Below are positions 36,130 through 44,279 of a stretch of 64,000 nt of DNA, in pieces (the first letter of the stretch is position 1; each line of letters opens with the position of its first letter). The notes beneath the pieces were generated by a model. That model saw only the letters and a program-made list of their open reading frames with translations. It was not told where the DNA came from and made no database searches. The position numbers and the translations under genes were made by a program. Source of the stretch: JAJFUE01 sp039683515 (GTDB lineage: Bacteria > Sumerlaeota > Sumerlaeia > MVZB01); NCBI GenBank assembly GCA_039683515.1, contig JBDKRG010000052.1, forward strand, positions 1 through 64,000. Reading direction: 5' to 3'.

Positions 36130-37680
36130 TCAGGGGCGCCCGGCTTCGCCGATGTGGGTCAGGTCCATGACGAGCGTGTCGAGCTGCTTGCGCACGACGC
36201 TCACCGGCGCCTTCGACCCGTTCACGATGAACACGAACAGCACGCGCCGGCCCGGGCCCAGGTCGATCATGCCGGCGATCGCCTCGACGCCGTCGTCCGA
36301 GGCCGTCTTGGCGCGGACCGGCGCCCGCGAGTCGAGGCCGCGCCCGGCCAGCACGCCCTCGCCCGGCCGCGGCAGGAGCGACTCGAAGATCCTGCCGGTC
36401 GGCCGGTTGCCGGCGCGCCGGATGAGGTCGATCACGTTGGCCGCGGTGAGCCGGTCGAGCGCCGAGCGCCCCGAGCCGTCGAAGATTTTGTGCGGCGCCT
36501 GCGGCATCAGGATCGTGCGCTCGATGTAGACGTTCAGCGCCCTGACCCCGCTCGCGAAGTTGCCCGGCCGGCCGTCGGCCCGCATCCCCATCGTCTTGAG
36601 GATCACCTCGGCGTCGAGCGTCGAGTCCTCGGCGACCATGTGCTCGAGGAGCTTGGCCAGCGGCGGCGAGAAGTGCCGGTCCAAAACCGTCAGCGTTTGC
36701 GTCGGCAGCTCGTCGGCCTTGAGGAACATGGTCGACCCCGGCTTGCCGGCGACCTCGATCTTGTTCTCGATGAGCCGCCGCTTGAGCGCCTCGCCGAAGA
36801 ACCGGCCCGGTTCCTCGATCGCGGCGCGGTCGTGGGCCTCGGTCTTGGCGGCCAGCTCGCCGCCGGCCGCGATCAGGTTGCCGCGCTCGACGCGCTTGTA
36901 GACGCGCGGCTTCACGCGCGCTTCCTTCGTGATGGTGACGTGATTGGAAAACCGCAGGTAATCGCCGACATCCGGGAAGATCCGGCACGTGGCGGTCTTG
37001 CCCTGTTTCTTGCCGGCGTTCCAGTAAAAATCGAACACGTTGTGGTTGAAATTGGTCGCCGTCACGGTCGGCAGGTCGGCCGCGCCGATCTTGTCGATCG
37101 CCCACCCCGGCGCGAACGGCTCGTCCTCGAACGCGCGCCCGTCCGCGACGATCGTCCCGGTGATCTTCCTGACCTTGAGCCCCTTGACCTTGTCGGCCCA
37201 CTGGTCGAGCAGGTCGACCACCCGGCCCTGCGACATGATCTGCGAGGAGATCGACGGGTCGCCCGCCGAGCGGATCACCAGCGAGCCGGCAAGCGTCTTC
37301 TGCACGGGATCGATCGAGCCGCTGTAGCCGAACTCGGTCGTGAAGAAATAATCGGGCCCGAGCCGGTCGAGCGCGGCCGCGGCCGTGAACAGCTGCATGA
37401 GCGCGCCCGGCTGCATCTCCTTGCCGCTTTGCCGCTCGTAGAGCACGGCCGCCGAGTCGGCGTCCGAGACCAGCGCCGCGACCTCCCCTTCGCCCCATTG
37501 CATCTTGGAAATCATGCCGTCGATGCGCCTGGCGAGCGGCGACATCTCGGCCGAGGCCGTGGTTCCGGCGTTTGCGACGAGAGCGCTGACCTGACCGGCC
37601 TCCGCCGCCCCGGCCAGCAGCACGATCAAAGCCGCCAGCCGGCCGGCGACCCGGAGGGAACGTGTTTTCATTTTAAACAT
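36130..37680 (-). CDS. PBP4-family (peptidase S13) protein lacking catalytic residues, 516 aa
   Basis: A signal peptide (MKTRSLRVAGRLAALIVLLAGAAEA) precedes a D-Ala-D-Ala carboxypeptidase/endopeptidase PBP4-like fold (LGPDYFFTTEFGYSG, GSLVIRSAGDPSI, ITGTIVADGRAFEDEPFAPGW). All three active-site motifs are altered. The SxxK box, normally PASxMKLFTA, reads PGALMQLFTA near residue 92. The SxN box, normally SDNLYAE, reads DSTLDAE near residue 351. The KTG box reads KTA near residue 458. It should therefore be unable to acylate with peptidoglycan and may be a structural or regulatory pseudoenzyme of the cell wall. The ATG is at 37680 (a second lies at 37671) with AAGGA upstream. panD ends 20 nt before it. 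Confidence 0.88.
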   Translation of the reverse strand: MFKMKTRSLRVAGRLAALIVLLAGAAEAGQVSALVANAGTTASAEMSPLARRIDGMISKMQWGEGEVAALVSDADSAAVLYERQSGKEMQPGALMQLFTAAAALDRLGPDYFFTTEFGYSGSIDPVQKTLAGSLVIRSAGDPSISSQIMSQGRVVDLLDQWADKVKGLKVRKITGTIVADGRAFEDEPFAPGWAIDKIGAADLPTVTATNFNHNVFDFYWNAGKKQGKTATCRIFPDVGDYLRFSNHVTITKEARVKPRVYKRVERGNLIAAGGELAAKTEAHDRAAIEEPGRFFGEALKRRLIENKIEVAGKPGSTMFLKADELPTQTLTVLDRHFSPPLAKLLEHMVAEDSTLDAEVILKTMGMRADGRPGNFASGVRALNVYIERTILMPQAPHKIFDGSGRSALDRLTAANVIDLIRRAGNRPTGRIFESLLPRPGEGVLAGRGLDSRAPVRAKTASDDGVEAIAGMIDLGPGRRVLFVFIVNGSKAPVSVVRKQLDTLVMDLTHIGEAGRP

Positions 37681-37700
37681 GCAGGAGGATCCTTGGGGGA

Positions 37701-38102
37701 TCAGCACTCGTGGTCGCGGTCCTGCGGGACCGGCTGCGGGATGTCGTGGATGATTTCGCGGATTTCGTTCTCCTCGTCGAGGAGCACCAGACGCGGGCGG
37801 TGATGCCGGGCTTCCTCGGCGTCGACGTCGCAGTAGGCAATGACGATGACCTTGTCGCCGACCTGGGCCAGCCGCGCGGCGGCGCCGTTGAGGCAGAACA
37901 TGCGCGTGCCGGGCTCGCCGGCGTAGGTGTAGGTCTCGAAACGGGCGCCGGTGTTGAGGTTGACGACCTGGACTTTTTCGAACGGCAGGATGCCGGACGC
38001 CTCGAGCAGTTCCTCGTCGATGGTGATCGAGCCCTCGTAGTCGAGCCGGGCCTGGGTGATCGTCGCCCGGTGGAGCTTGGATTTGCACATCGTCAGACGC
38101 AT
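37701..38102 (-). CDS. panD: Aspartate 1-decarboxylase, 133 aa
   Basis: A pyruvoyl-dependent enzyme that makes beta-alanine for pantothenate/CoA. It matches PanD along its length: KLHRATITQARLDYEGSITID with the Gly-Ser self-cleavage site (YEGS), the NGAAARLAQVGDKVIVIAY block and DEEARHHRPRLVLLDE. Start 38102 (MRLTMCKSKLHR) aligns with other PanD proteins. An upstream in-frame TTG at 38123 would add seven residues. It is the first gene of a likely panD/PBP4-like/TPR-like transcript. Confidence 0.95.
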   Translation of the reverse strand: MRLTMCKSKLHRATITQARLDYEGSITIDEELLEASGILPFEKVQVVNLNTGARFETYTYAGEPGTRMFCLNGAAARLAQVGDKVIVIAYCDVDAEEARHHRPRLVLLDEENEIREIIHDIPQPVPQDRDHEC

Positions 38103-38355
38103 CGGCTTGAGTGAACCTCGCAAACGGCTGCTTCGCGGCCGCCAAACGCAGGCGTGCCGCCGATCAATAGATTACCAAAATGCCGACCGGTTTGAAATCC
38201 GAAAAAGTCGGGGGACTTCCACACCGTCGTTCGGGCGTCCCGCCTTCGCCCGAAAGCGCCGTTTGACATTCTTTTACAAAACCACTGTTTCCGCCTGACC
38301 GGCTGTGGTAAATTCCAATCATGACGGGCATAAGGCGGAATGCCGGAGAGTAATC

Positions 38356-38559
38356 ATGAAAACGACCATCGATATCCCCGATGCGATGCTGAACGAGACG
38401 ATTCGGTTTTCGCGCGCCAAGACCAAGCGTGACGCCGTCATCGCGGCCATGAGCGATTTTAACCGGCGCCACCGGATGGCAAAATTGACCAGGCATCTGG
38501 GAACCTGCAAAAACATGATGACTTCAGAGGATCTGTCGAAGATGCGCGAAGGAGATTGA
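38356..38559 (+). CDS. VapB-type antitoxin, 67 aa
   Basis: A small protein of the VapB/DUF2191 type (MKTTIDIPDAMLNETIRFSRAKTKRDAVIAAM): a short DNA-binding ribbon-helix-helix-like N-terminus and a toxin-binding C-terminal tail. GGAG 7 nt upstream fixes the start at 38356. The PIN toxin reading frame begins 2 nt after its stop. The toxin is frameshifted, so the antitoxin may be an orphan. Confidence 0.85.
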   Translation: MKTTIDIPDAMLNETIRFSRAKTKRDAVIAAMSDFNRRHRMAKLTRHLGTCKNMMTSEDLSKMREGD

Positions 38560-38561
38560 TC

Positions 38562-38926
38562 GTGCATCTTATCGATACTTCGGCCTGGATACATGCGCTT
38601 CGGGAGGACGGCGATCCGTCTGTTGCCTCGCGCGTTCGAGCCCTGCTGGAGACCGGCGAGGCGGCATGGTTCAATTGGAGTTGTGGAATGGCGCGCGCGG
38701 CAATCACGAGCGGCGCGTCATCAAGGAAATGACAAACGATCTCATCGAATTGGAATTGGACGGGCCAGTCTGGGCACTTGCAAATGCGCTGGCGCAATTG
38801 GCCCGACGAACAGGCAAAACCATTCCGGCCACGGATATCCTGATCGAAGCCTGTGCGCGCCGTCACGGCATCGAAGTCGAACATGCCGACCGGCACTTTA
38901 TTGCTCTGGCAGCCTTGTCGAATTGA
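38562..38926 (+). pseudogene. Frameshifted VapC-type PIN-domain toxin
   Basis: Starting at GTG 38562 the first frame reads HLIDTSAWIHALREDGD, a PIN N-terminus with the first catalytic Asp, up to about 38663. The rest of the domain (VQLELWNGARG, PATDILIEACARRHGIEVEHADRHF) continues in another frame (38666-38926). The catalytic acidic residues are all present when the two pieces are joined, so a single-base deletion or a 2-base gain near 38664 broke the gene. The intact protein would be about 120 aa, normal for VapC. A sequencing or assembly error is the main alternative. Confidence 0.82.
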
Positions 38927-38944
38927 TTCCGAGACAAATTGGTT

Positions 38945-40300
38945 TTATGAATTCGCCCCGAAGTATTCGGCGGCGAAGTGGGCGATCGCCTGCGCGCACG
39001 GCAGGAGCATCCGCGCCTCGATCGACTCGTCGATGCAGTGGATGCTGAGCCGGCTCTTGTCGGCGTCGGGGTGGATGAGCTGGAAGCCGTAGACCGGCGT
39101 CCCCAGGTCGCGCACGTAGCGCGCGTCGGTCGCGCCGATGCACCACGTCGGGACGATCTCGACCGGCTTGCCCACGGCCAGCGTCGCGGATTTTTCGAAC
39201 AGCCCGCACAGGTTCTTGTCGACCTTCGAAATGCTCGGCGGGCAGTCGGCGATGATCTCGAACTCGACGCCGTCGAGCCCCTCGATCAGCCGGGCCGCGA
39301 TCTTCTTGACCTTCTTGATCTCGATGCCGGGCAGCGTGCGCACGTCGCACGTGAGCGTCGCCTCGGTCGGCAGCACGTTGTTCACGACGCCGCTCTGGAA
39401 CATCGTCGGCGTGAACGTGTTGCGCGTCTGGCCGCGCAGCGAGTTGGAGAGCCCCGGCGCGATCCGCGCAATCTTGCCGAGCGCCTTCTCGAGGTTGTCC
39501 TCGCCGATCGGCTTCTTCATCCCCGCCCACTTGCGCGCGTATTTCAGGATCGGCGCCTTGAGGCTGACCGGCGGATCCCATTTCTCGATCCGGCCCACGA
39601 GCCGCGTCAGCTGCAGCAGCGGATTGGAGTGCCCCCACGGCGAGGACGCGTGGCCGCCGTCGCCCCCCGCGCGGAACACGACCACATACTTGCCCTTGTC
39701 CGCCGCGCTGACGGTGTTGATCGGCACCTTGCCGCCGAGCATCCCGAGGCTGCTTCCGCCCCCTTCGCACAGCGCCAGGTCCGCCTTGAGCAGTTCCTCG
39801 TGCTTGCGGGCGAGGTAGCCGAACCCGAACAGGCCGCCGGTCTCCTCGTCGGCGCCGACGGCGAGCCGGATCCTGCCGCCGAGCCCCAGTCCCTTCAGGC
39901 GCGCCAGCGCGAAAAGCTGCGACGCCACGAGCATCTTGCAATCGTTCGAGCCGCGCCCCCAGATGCGCCCCTCGGCCAGTTCTGCGGCGAACGGCGGGTA
40001 CTGCCAACTCGATTCCTCGCCGGCCGGGACGACGTCGCTGTGGCTCATCCACAGGATCGTCCGGTCGCCTTCGCCGATCTCGGCCACGAGGTTGGAGCGC
40101 GACGGATTCCCCTCGATCTGCCGGGCCTCGATGCCGCGCTCGGCGAGCCACCTGGCCGCGAACTCGGTCAGCGGCCGCTCGCCGATCTCGCCGCCCATGG
40201 CCGGGTTGACGGTCGGGATCCGCACCAGCTCCCGGTGCAGCTCGATCAGCTCATCCTCATGCGCCGCGAAGGCCTCGGCAATCCGCTCGTGGGTGGCCAT
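38945..40300 (-). CDS. M20-family metallopeptidase, 451 aa
   Basis: A zinc amidohydrolase/peptidase of the ArgE/DapE/ACY1/CPG2 group. Metal-site motifs are SHSDVVPAG (His and the following Asp), GRGSNDCKM, the catalytic DEETGG, and CIDESIEARM near the C-terminus. A lid/dimerisation domain lies in the middle (about residues 200-320). AGGAAG 7 nt upstream supports ATG 40300. Substrate unknown: N-acyl amino acid, dipeptide or carnosine-like. Confidence 0.9.
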   Translation of the reverse strand: MATHERIAEAFAAHEDELIELHRELVRIPTVNPAMGGEIGERPLTEFAARWLAERGIEARQIEGNPSRSNLVAEIGEGDRTILWMSHSDVVPAGEESSWQYPPFAAELAEGRIWGRGSNDCKMLVASQLFALARLKGLGLGGRIRLAVGADEETGGLFGFGYLARKHEELLKADLALCEGGGSSLGMLGGKVPINTVSAADKGKYVVVFRAGGDGGHASSPWGHSNPLLQLTRLVGRIEKWDPPVSLKAPILKYARKWAGMKKPIGEDNLEKALGKIARIAPGLSNSLRGQTRNTFTPTMFQSGVVNNVLPTEATLTCDVRTLPGIEIKKVKKIAARLIEGLDGVEFEIIADCPPSISKVDKNLCGLFEKSATLAVGKPVEIVPTWCIGATDARYVRDLGTPVYGFQLIHPDADKSRLSIHCIDESIEARMLLPCAQAIAHFAAEYFGANS

Positions 40301-40318
40301 GTCATGCTTCCTTCATTT

Positions 40319-40360
40319 CGTGCGTCGTGCGTCGTGCGTCGTAATCGTAATCGTAATCGA
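40319..40360. repeat. Hexamer repeat array 2 (CGTGCGT then CGTAAT units)
   Basis: CGTGCGT-type units followed by three CGTAAT units between the lpxI stop and the M20 peptidase start; same two-part layout as arrays 1, 3 and 4. Confidence 0.8.
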
Positions 40361-40421
40361 ACCGCCTCGGATCCGATTACGCATAACGCGCACGATCAGC
40401 TTGAATGATTCAGTCTGGCAC

Positions 40422-41267
40422 TCACCAGGCGTAGATGCAAATTCCGTGTTTCTGCGCGAGCGCGCAGGCCTCGTCGCGGTCGAAGAACAACGCCTCGCCG
40501 CCGGGGATCGCCAGCGCCGCGCAACGCGCCTCGACCAGCTTGCGGACGGTCGTCATGCCGGCCACCGGCACGTCGAAGCGGCGGTCCTGGCGCGGCTTGC
40601 TGACCTTGATCACGACGCATCCCTCGCCGGCGATCTGGCCGGCGCGCAGGATCGTCTTGTCGGTCCCTTCCATCGCCTCGACGGCGACGATCGTCCCCTG
40701 CTTGACGACGATCGTCTGGCCGATATCGAGCCCGGCGACCTGGGAGGCGATCGGCCGTCCGAACGCGATGTCGCCCAGCACGGCGTCGCTCGGCGGGCAC
40801 GACGGCGTCAGCAGTCCCGCCGGCGGCATGCACTCGCGCATCAGCATCGTCGAATCCAGAACCTCGATCTTCTCGCGCGCCAGCTCGTCGGTCAGGGCGC
40901 CCAGGAGCGAATCGGCTTTTTTCGTCGGCAGGCTGGCCAGGATTTTCAGGCCGCGCCGGTCGATCCGCGAAAGCTGGAAAATCGAACGGTGCTGGATCCG
41001 CCCCGCCATGATCACCTTGTCGACCCCCGCCTGGTGGCACAGATCGATCATTTTTCCAAGCTGGCCGAACTCGACCCACAGCATGGCGTCGACTTCGTCG
41101 GCCAGCTCGACCGGCGTGATGCCGCGCACGCCGATGGCTGTCAGCGATATATTTCGGTCCCGAGCCGCCCTCGCCAGCAGGAAGGGGAACTTCCCTTCGC
41201 CGGCAATCAGGCCGACATGATCCAGATCCAGGGCAGGTTGGGGTGAACTCAATGGAAGGCTCTGCAT
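40422..41267 (-). CDS. lpxI: UDP-2,3-diacylglucosamine pyrophosphatase LpxI, about 281 aa
   Basis: An LpxI/DUF1009-family hydrolase that makes lipid X from UDP-2,3-diacylglucosamine, an essential lipid A step. It substitutes for LpxH and shows that the cell makes lipid A. Family blocks are visible: VGLIAGEGKFPFLLARAAR, GKMIDLCHQAGVDKVIMAGRI, DSLLGALTDELAREKIEVLDST, GQTIVVKQGTIVAVEAMEGTDKTI and DRRFDVPVAGMTTVRKL with the GGEALFFD end. I start at the ATG at 41267; in-frame starts at 41330 and 41303 would add a non-conserved leader. Confidence 0.93.
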   Translation of the reverse strand: MQSLPLSSPQPALDLDHVGLIAGEGKFPFLLARAARDRNISLTAIGVRGITPVELADEVDAMLWVEFGQLGKMIDLCHQAGVDKVIMAGRIQHRSIFQLSRIDRRGLKILASLPTKKADSLLGALTDELAREKIEVLDSTMLMRECMPPAGLLTPSCPPSDAVLGDIAFGRPIASQVAGLDIGQTIVVKQGTIVAVEAMEGTDKTILRAGQIAGEGCVVIKVSKPRQDRRFDVPVAGMTTVRKLVEARCAALAIPGGEALFFDRDEACALAQKHGICIYAW

Positions 41268-41584
41268 GAGGTGGGTCTCTTCAGCCGGGGATGATCGATT
41301 CATGGAAAGGCGCGTGGGGGCGCTCTCCATGGGAGCAACTTGAACGCCTCACGGACACCTTCATGAATAACAAAACCGGCCGGAGTGGTCAATCTAAGTG
41401 TCGAAATGCCGTGGATGTCATTTGATGCGCCGTTGTTATATTTATGTTTATTTTGTCGGTTTGTTACATTCGGCCCGCCGCCCCTCGAAGCCTCGTCCCT
41501 CGTCCCGGCGTCGAGCGCCCGCCCATTAAGCCACAACGCTCTCAACAATTCGGGCCGGCGTTTCGTCAAATCTCAGAAACTGGC

Positions 41585-41613
41585 TTGCTATCGTCGCGCC
41601 GGGTGTGTAGAAT
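41585..41613 (+). promoter_or_regulatory. Candidate promoter of the PAS-rich hybrid kinase gene
   Basis: TTGCTA (41585-41590), a 17-bp spacer and TAGAAT (41608-41613) give a good sigma70-type match and a leader of roughly 120 nt. The rest of the 41268-41737 gap is AT-rich near 41430-41465, possibly the lpxI promoter region; I see no gene there. Confidence 0.45.
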
Positions 41614-41737
41614 CCGCGTTTATCGAACACGCTGTCAATCGAGCATCAGGCTTTTTCCGCGGGGAATAGAAGAAATCGCCTTGATCCTGAACTATGGACC
41701 CGGAGCCGCAACATCCGGGTCGATCGGATGATTGGCC

Positions 41738-44275
41738 ATGAAATCCATCTCGCACATTCGTCGCCTGTCCGCCGGGATCCCTTATGGTGGCCCGCTGATC
41801 GCGATGGGGCTTGTGATGGCGGCCGCATGGTGGTTCACGCCGGACCATTTCAGCCTGAACCTGCTGGCGCTGGGGATGGCGCTCGCGGTCCTCTCCCCCG
41901 ACAACCTCCGCAAGCCGCACGAACTGTCGCCGCACCACTACCGGACGCTCCTGGACGCCTCCGGCCAGGCGATCGTGGTCACGCGGCTCGAACCGGACAA
42001 CACGATCGGGCCGATCGTCGAGGTCAACCAGGTCGCGTGCGATGTCAGCGGCTACAGCCGCGAGGAACTCATCGGCATGAACCCGCTCAAACTGGCCACC
42101 GACATCGACGACGCCACGAAATGGATCGCCGACCTGGCCAAGTCCGGCCGCGTCGTCAGCGAGGAAGTCGGCGTCACCCGCGATGGCCGCCGGCTGCCGA
42201 TCGAGGTGGTCGCGCACATGATCGACTTCAACGGCGAGTCGGCCATCATGATCATCTGCCGCGACCTCAGCCGCCGCAACGAGGTCGAGGCCGCCCTGCG
42301 CCAGAGCACGGAGCGGTTCCATTGCATTTTCGACCAGGCCCCCGTCGGGATGGCCCTGGCCACCCCGGACGGCCGCCTGGTCCTGGCGAATCATGCCCTG
42401 GGCGGCATGCTCGGCCAGAGCCCGGAGCACCTGCTGACGCGCACGATCCACGAGCTGACCTGCGCCGAGGACCGCCCGCTCCAGCAGGCGCAGTATGCGC
42501 GCCTGTGCCGCGGCGAGATCGCCTCCTACAACCGCGAGCTGCGCCTGATCCGCGACGACGGCGGCCTGGTGTGGGTGCGCGTGACCTGCTCGGCCGTCAA
42601 CGACTGCAACGACCGGCTCGCCAACGTGATCGCCGTCATCGAAAACGTCTCGCAGGAAAAAGCGGCCCAGGCCGCCCTCGCCACCGAGCACGAGGCGGTC
42701 GAGCTCGAGCGCCGGCGCCTGCGCGCCGTGCTCGACATCCTCCCGGTCGGCGTGTTCATCGCCGGCGCCGACGGCCGCATCATCGAGATCAATCCGGCCG
42801 CGCAGGCGATCTGGGGGAGCCCCAACGTCCTGGCCAACCGCCCCGAGGATTACAGCTCGCATTTCAACGCCTGGTGGCCCCAGACCGGCGAGCCGCTCAC
42901 GAACGAGGACTGGGGCCTGACGCGCGCCCTGCGCAGCGGCGAAAGCCTCGAGGGCGAAGAGCTGGAGATCGAGGGCGCCGACGGCAAGCGCAAGCGCATT
43001 CTCGCCTATGCCCTGCCGATCCGCGACCACGGCGGGCGCATCATCGGCGCGGCCGCCGTCAACGTCGACATCAGCCTGCGCCGCCAGGTGATGGAACAGC
43101 TGCGCGAGCTGAACGAGACGCTCGAGCAGCGCGTCGTCGAGCGCACCGCGGTGGCCGAGCAGCGCGCCACCCAGCTGCGCGAGCTCGCGTTCGAGCTGAC
43201 GCGCGCCGAGCAGCGCGAGCGCCGCCGCATCGCCCAGATGCTGCACGACCACCACCAGCAGTTGCTCGTCGCGGCCAAGCTCAGCCTGTCGATGCTCAAC
43301 CGCCGCGTCAACCGGACCGACCTCAAGCCGATCTTCAACCGCATCAGCGAGCTCCTCGACCAGTCGATCGACGGCCTGCGCTCGCTCACGGTCGAGCTCT
43401 CGCCGACGATCCTGCACGACGCGGGCCTGGCCGCGGCGCTGGAGTGGCTGGCGCGCAACGCCCTGACCAAGTACAACCTCGAGGTGACGCTCGAGCTCGA
43501 CGCCGGCGCCGAGCCGACGAGCGAGGAGATCAGCGTCTTCCTCTTCCAGGCCGCGCGCGAGCTGCTGTTCAACATCATCAAGCACGCCCGCGTCGGGAGC
43601 GCCCGCATCGAAATGCGTCCCGACGAGAACGATCGCGTCCGGGTCGTGATCGGCGACGAGGGGATCGGCTTCGACCCCAAGGCCGTCAACCCCCACCGCG
43701 GCAACGAGGGATTCGGCCTGTTCAGCCTGCGCGAGCGGCTCGAGCTCATCGGCGGCCGCCTCACGATCGAGAGCGCCCCCGGCAAGGGGACGCGCGTCAC
43801 GATGATCGTCCCTCGCAAAAGCGTTCACGACAAGCGCACCGAAACGGTCGTGGCCGTCATGCCCGAGATGAAACCCGCCCCGGAGGCCACCGGCGGCCGC
43901 ACGCGCGTCCTGCTCGTCGACGACCACGAAATCCTGCGCGAGGGCATGGCCGCGCTCCTCCACGAGTATTCCGATTTCGAGGTGATCGGCGAGGCCAGCG
44001 ACGGCGTTCTCGCCGTCGAGATGGCGCGCTACACCCACCCCGACGTCGTGATCATGGACGTGGCCATGCCGCGCCTGGACGGGATCGAAGCGACGCGCCG
44101 CATCAAGGCCATGAACCCCGGGATCGAGATCATCGGCCTCTCCATGTACGGCGAGGAAAACATGGTCAACACCATGAGGTCGGCGGGCGCCTCGGCGTAT
44201 CTGCCCAAGGGCTGCCCCGCCGACCTGTTGATCTCGACCATCCGCCGCTGCGTCGAAAAACGGGCGGCCGTGTGA
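41738..44275 (+). CDS. Hybrid PAS histidine kinase (NarL type) with C-terminal receiver domain, 845 aa
   Basis: Two N-terminal membrane segments are followed by three PAS domains (about 60-190, 195-310, 320-445), a coiled coil and a HisKA_3-type dimerisation helix with the phospho-His in LHDHHQQLLVAAKL near residue 501. An HATPase_c domain follows (ELLFNIIKHA, GDEGIGFD, GFGLFSLRERL, GKGTRVTMI). A NarL-type receiver (LLVDDHEILREGM, VVIMDVAMPR with the Asp near residue 773, YLPKGCP) closes the protein without a LuxR DNA-binding domain, so phosphotransfer must go to another output protein. I use ATG 41738; a TTG two codons earlier is possible. It converges on the DUF3300 gene. Confidence 0.92.
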   Translation: MKSISHIRRLSAGIPYGGPLIAMGLVMAAAWWFTPDHFSLNLLALGMALAVLSPDNLRKPHELSPHHYRTLLDASGQAIVVTRLEPDNTIGPIVEVNQVACDVSGYSREELIGMNPLKLATDIDDATKWIADLAKSGRVVSEEVGVTRDGRRLPIEVVAHMIDFNGESAIMIICRDLSRRNEVEAALRQSTERFHCIFDQAPVGMALATPDGRLVLANHALGGMLGQSPEHLLTRTIHELTCAEDRPLQQAQYARLCRGEIASYNRELRLIRDDGGLVWVRVTCSAVNDCNDRLANVIAVIENVSQEKAAQAALATEHEAVELERRRLRAVLDILPVGVFIAGADGRIIEINPAAQAIWGSPNVLANRPEDYSSHFNAWWPQTGEPLTNEDWGLTRALRSGESLEGEELEIEGADGKRKRILAYALPIRDHGGRIIGAAAVNVDISLRRQVMEQLRELNETLEQRVVERTAVAEQRATQLRELAFELTRAEQRERRRIAQMLHDHHQQLLVAAKLSLSMLNRRVNRTDLKPIFNRISELLDQSIDGLRSLTVELSPTILHDAGLAAALEWLARNALTKYNLEVTLELDAGAEPTSEEISVFLFQAARELLFNIIKHARVGSARIEMRPDENDRVRVVIGDEGIGFDPKAVNPHRGNEGFGLFSLRERLELIGGRLTIESAPGKGTRVTMIVPRKSVHDKRTETVVAVMPEMKPAPEATGGRTRVLLVDDHEILREGMAALLHEYSDFEVIGEASDGVLAVEMARYTHPDVVIMDVAMPRLDGIEATRRIKAMNPGIEIIGLSMYGEENMVNTMRSAGASAYLPKGCPADLLISTIRRCVEKRAAV

Positions 44276-44279
44276 CCGG

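Noticed and set aside
36100..37498. Alternative minus-strand frame overlapping the PBP4-like gene (35981-37498)
   Set aside because: It is an Arg/Gly-rich frame without domains; the PBP4-like frame carries the signal peptide and family motifs.
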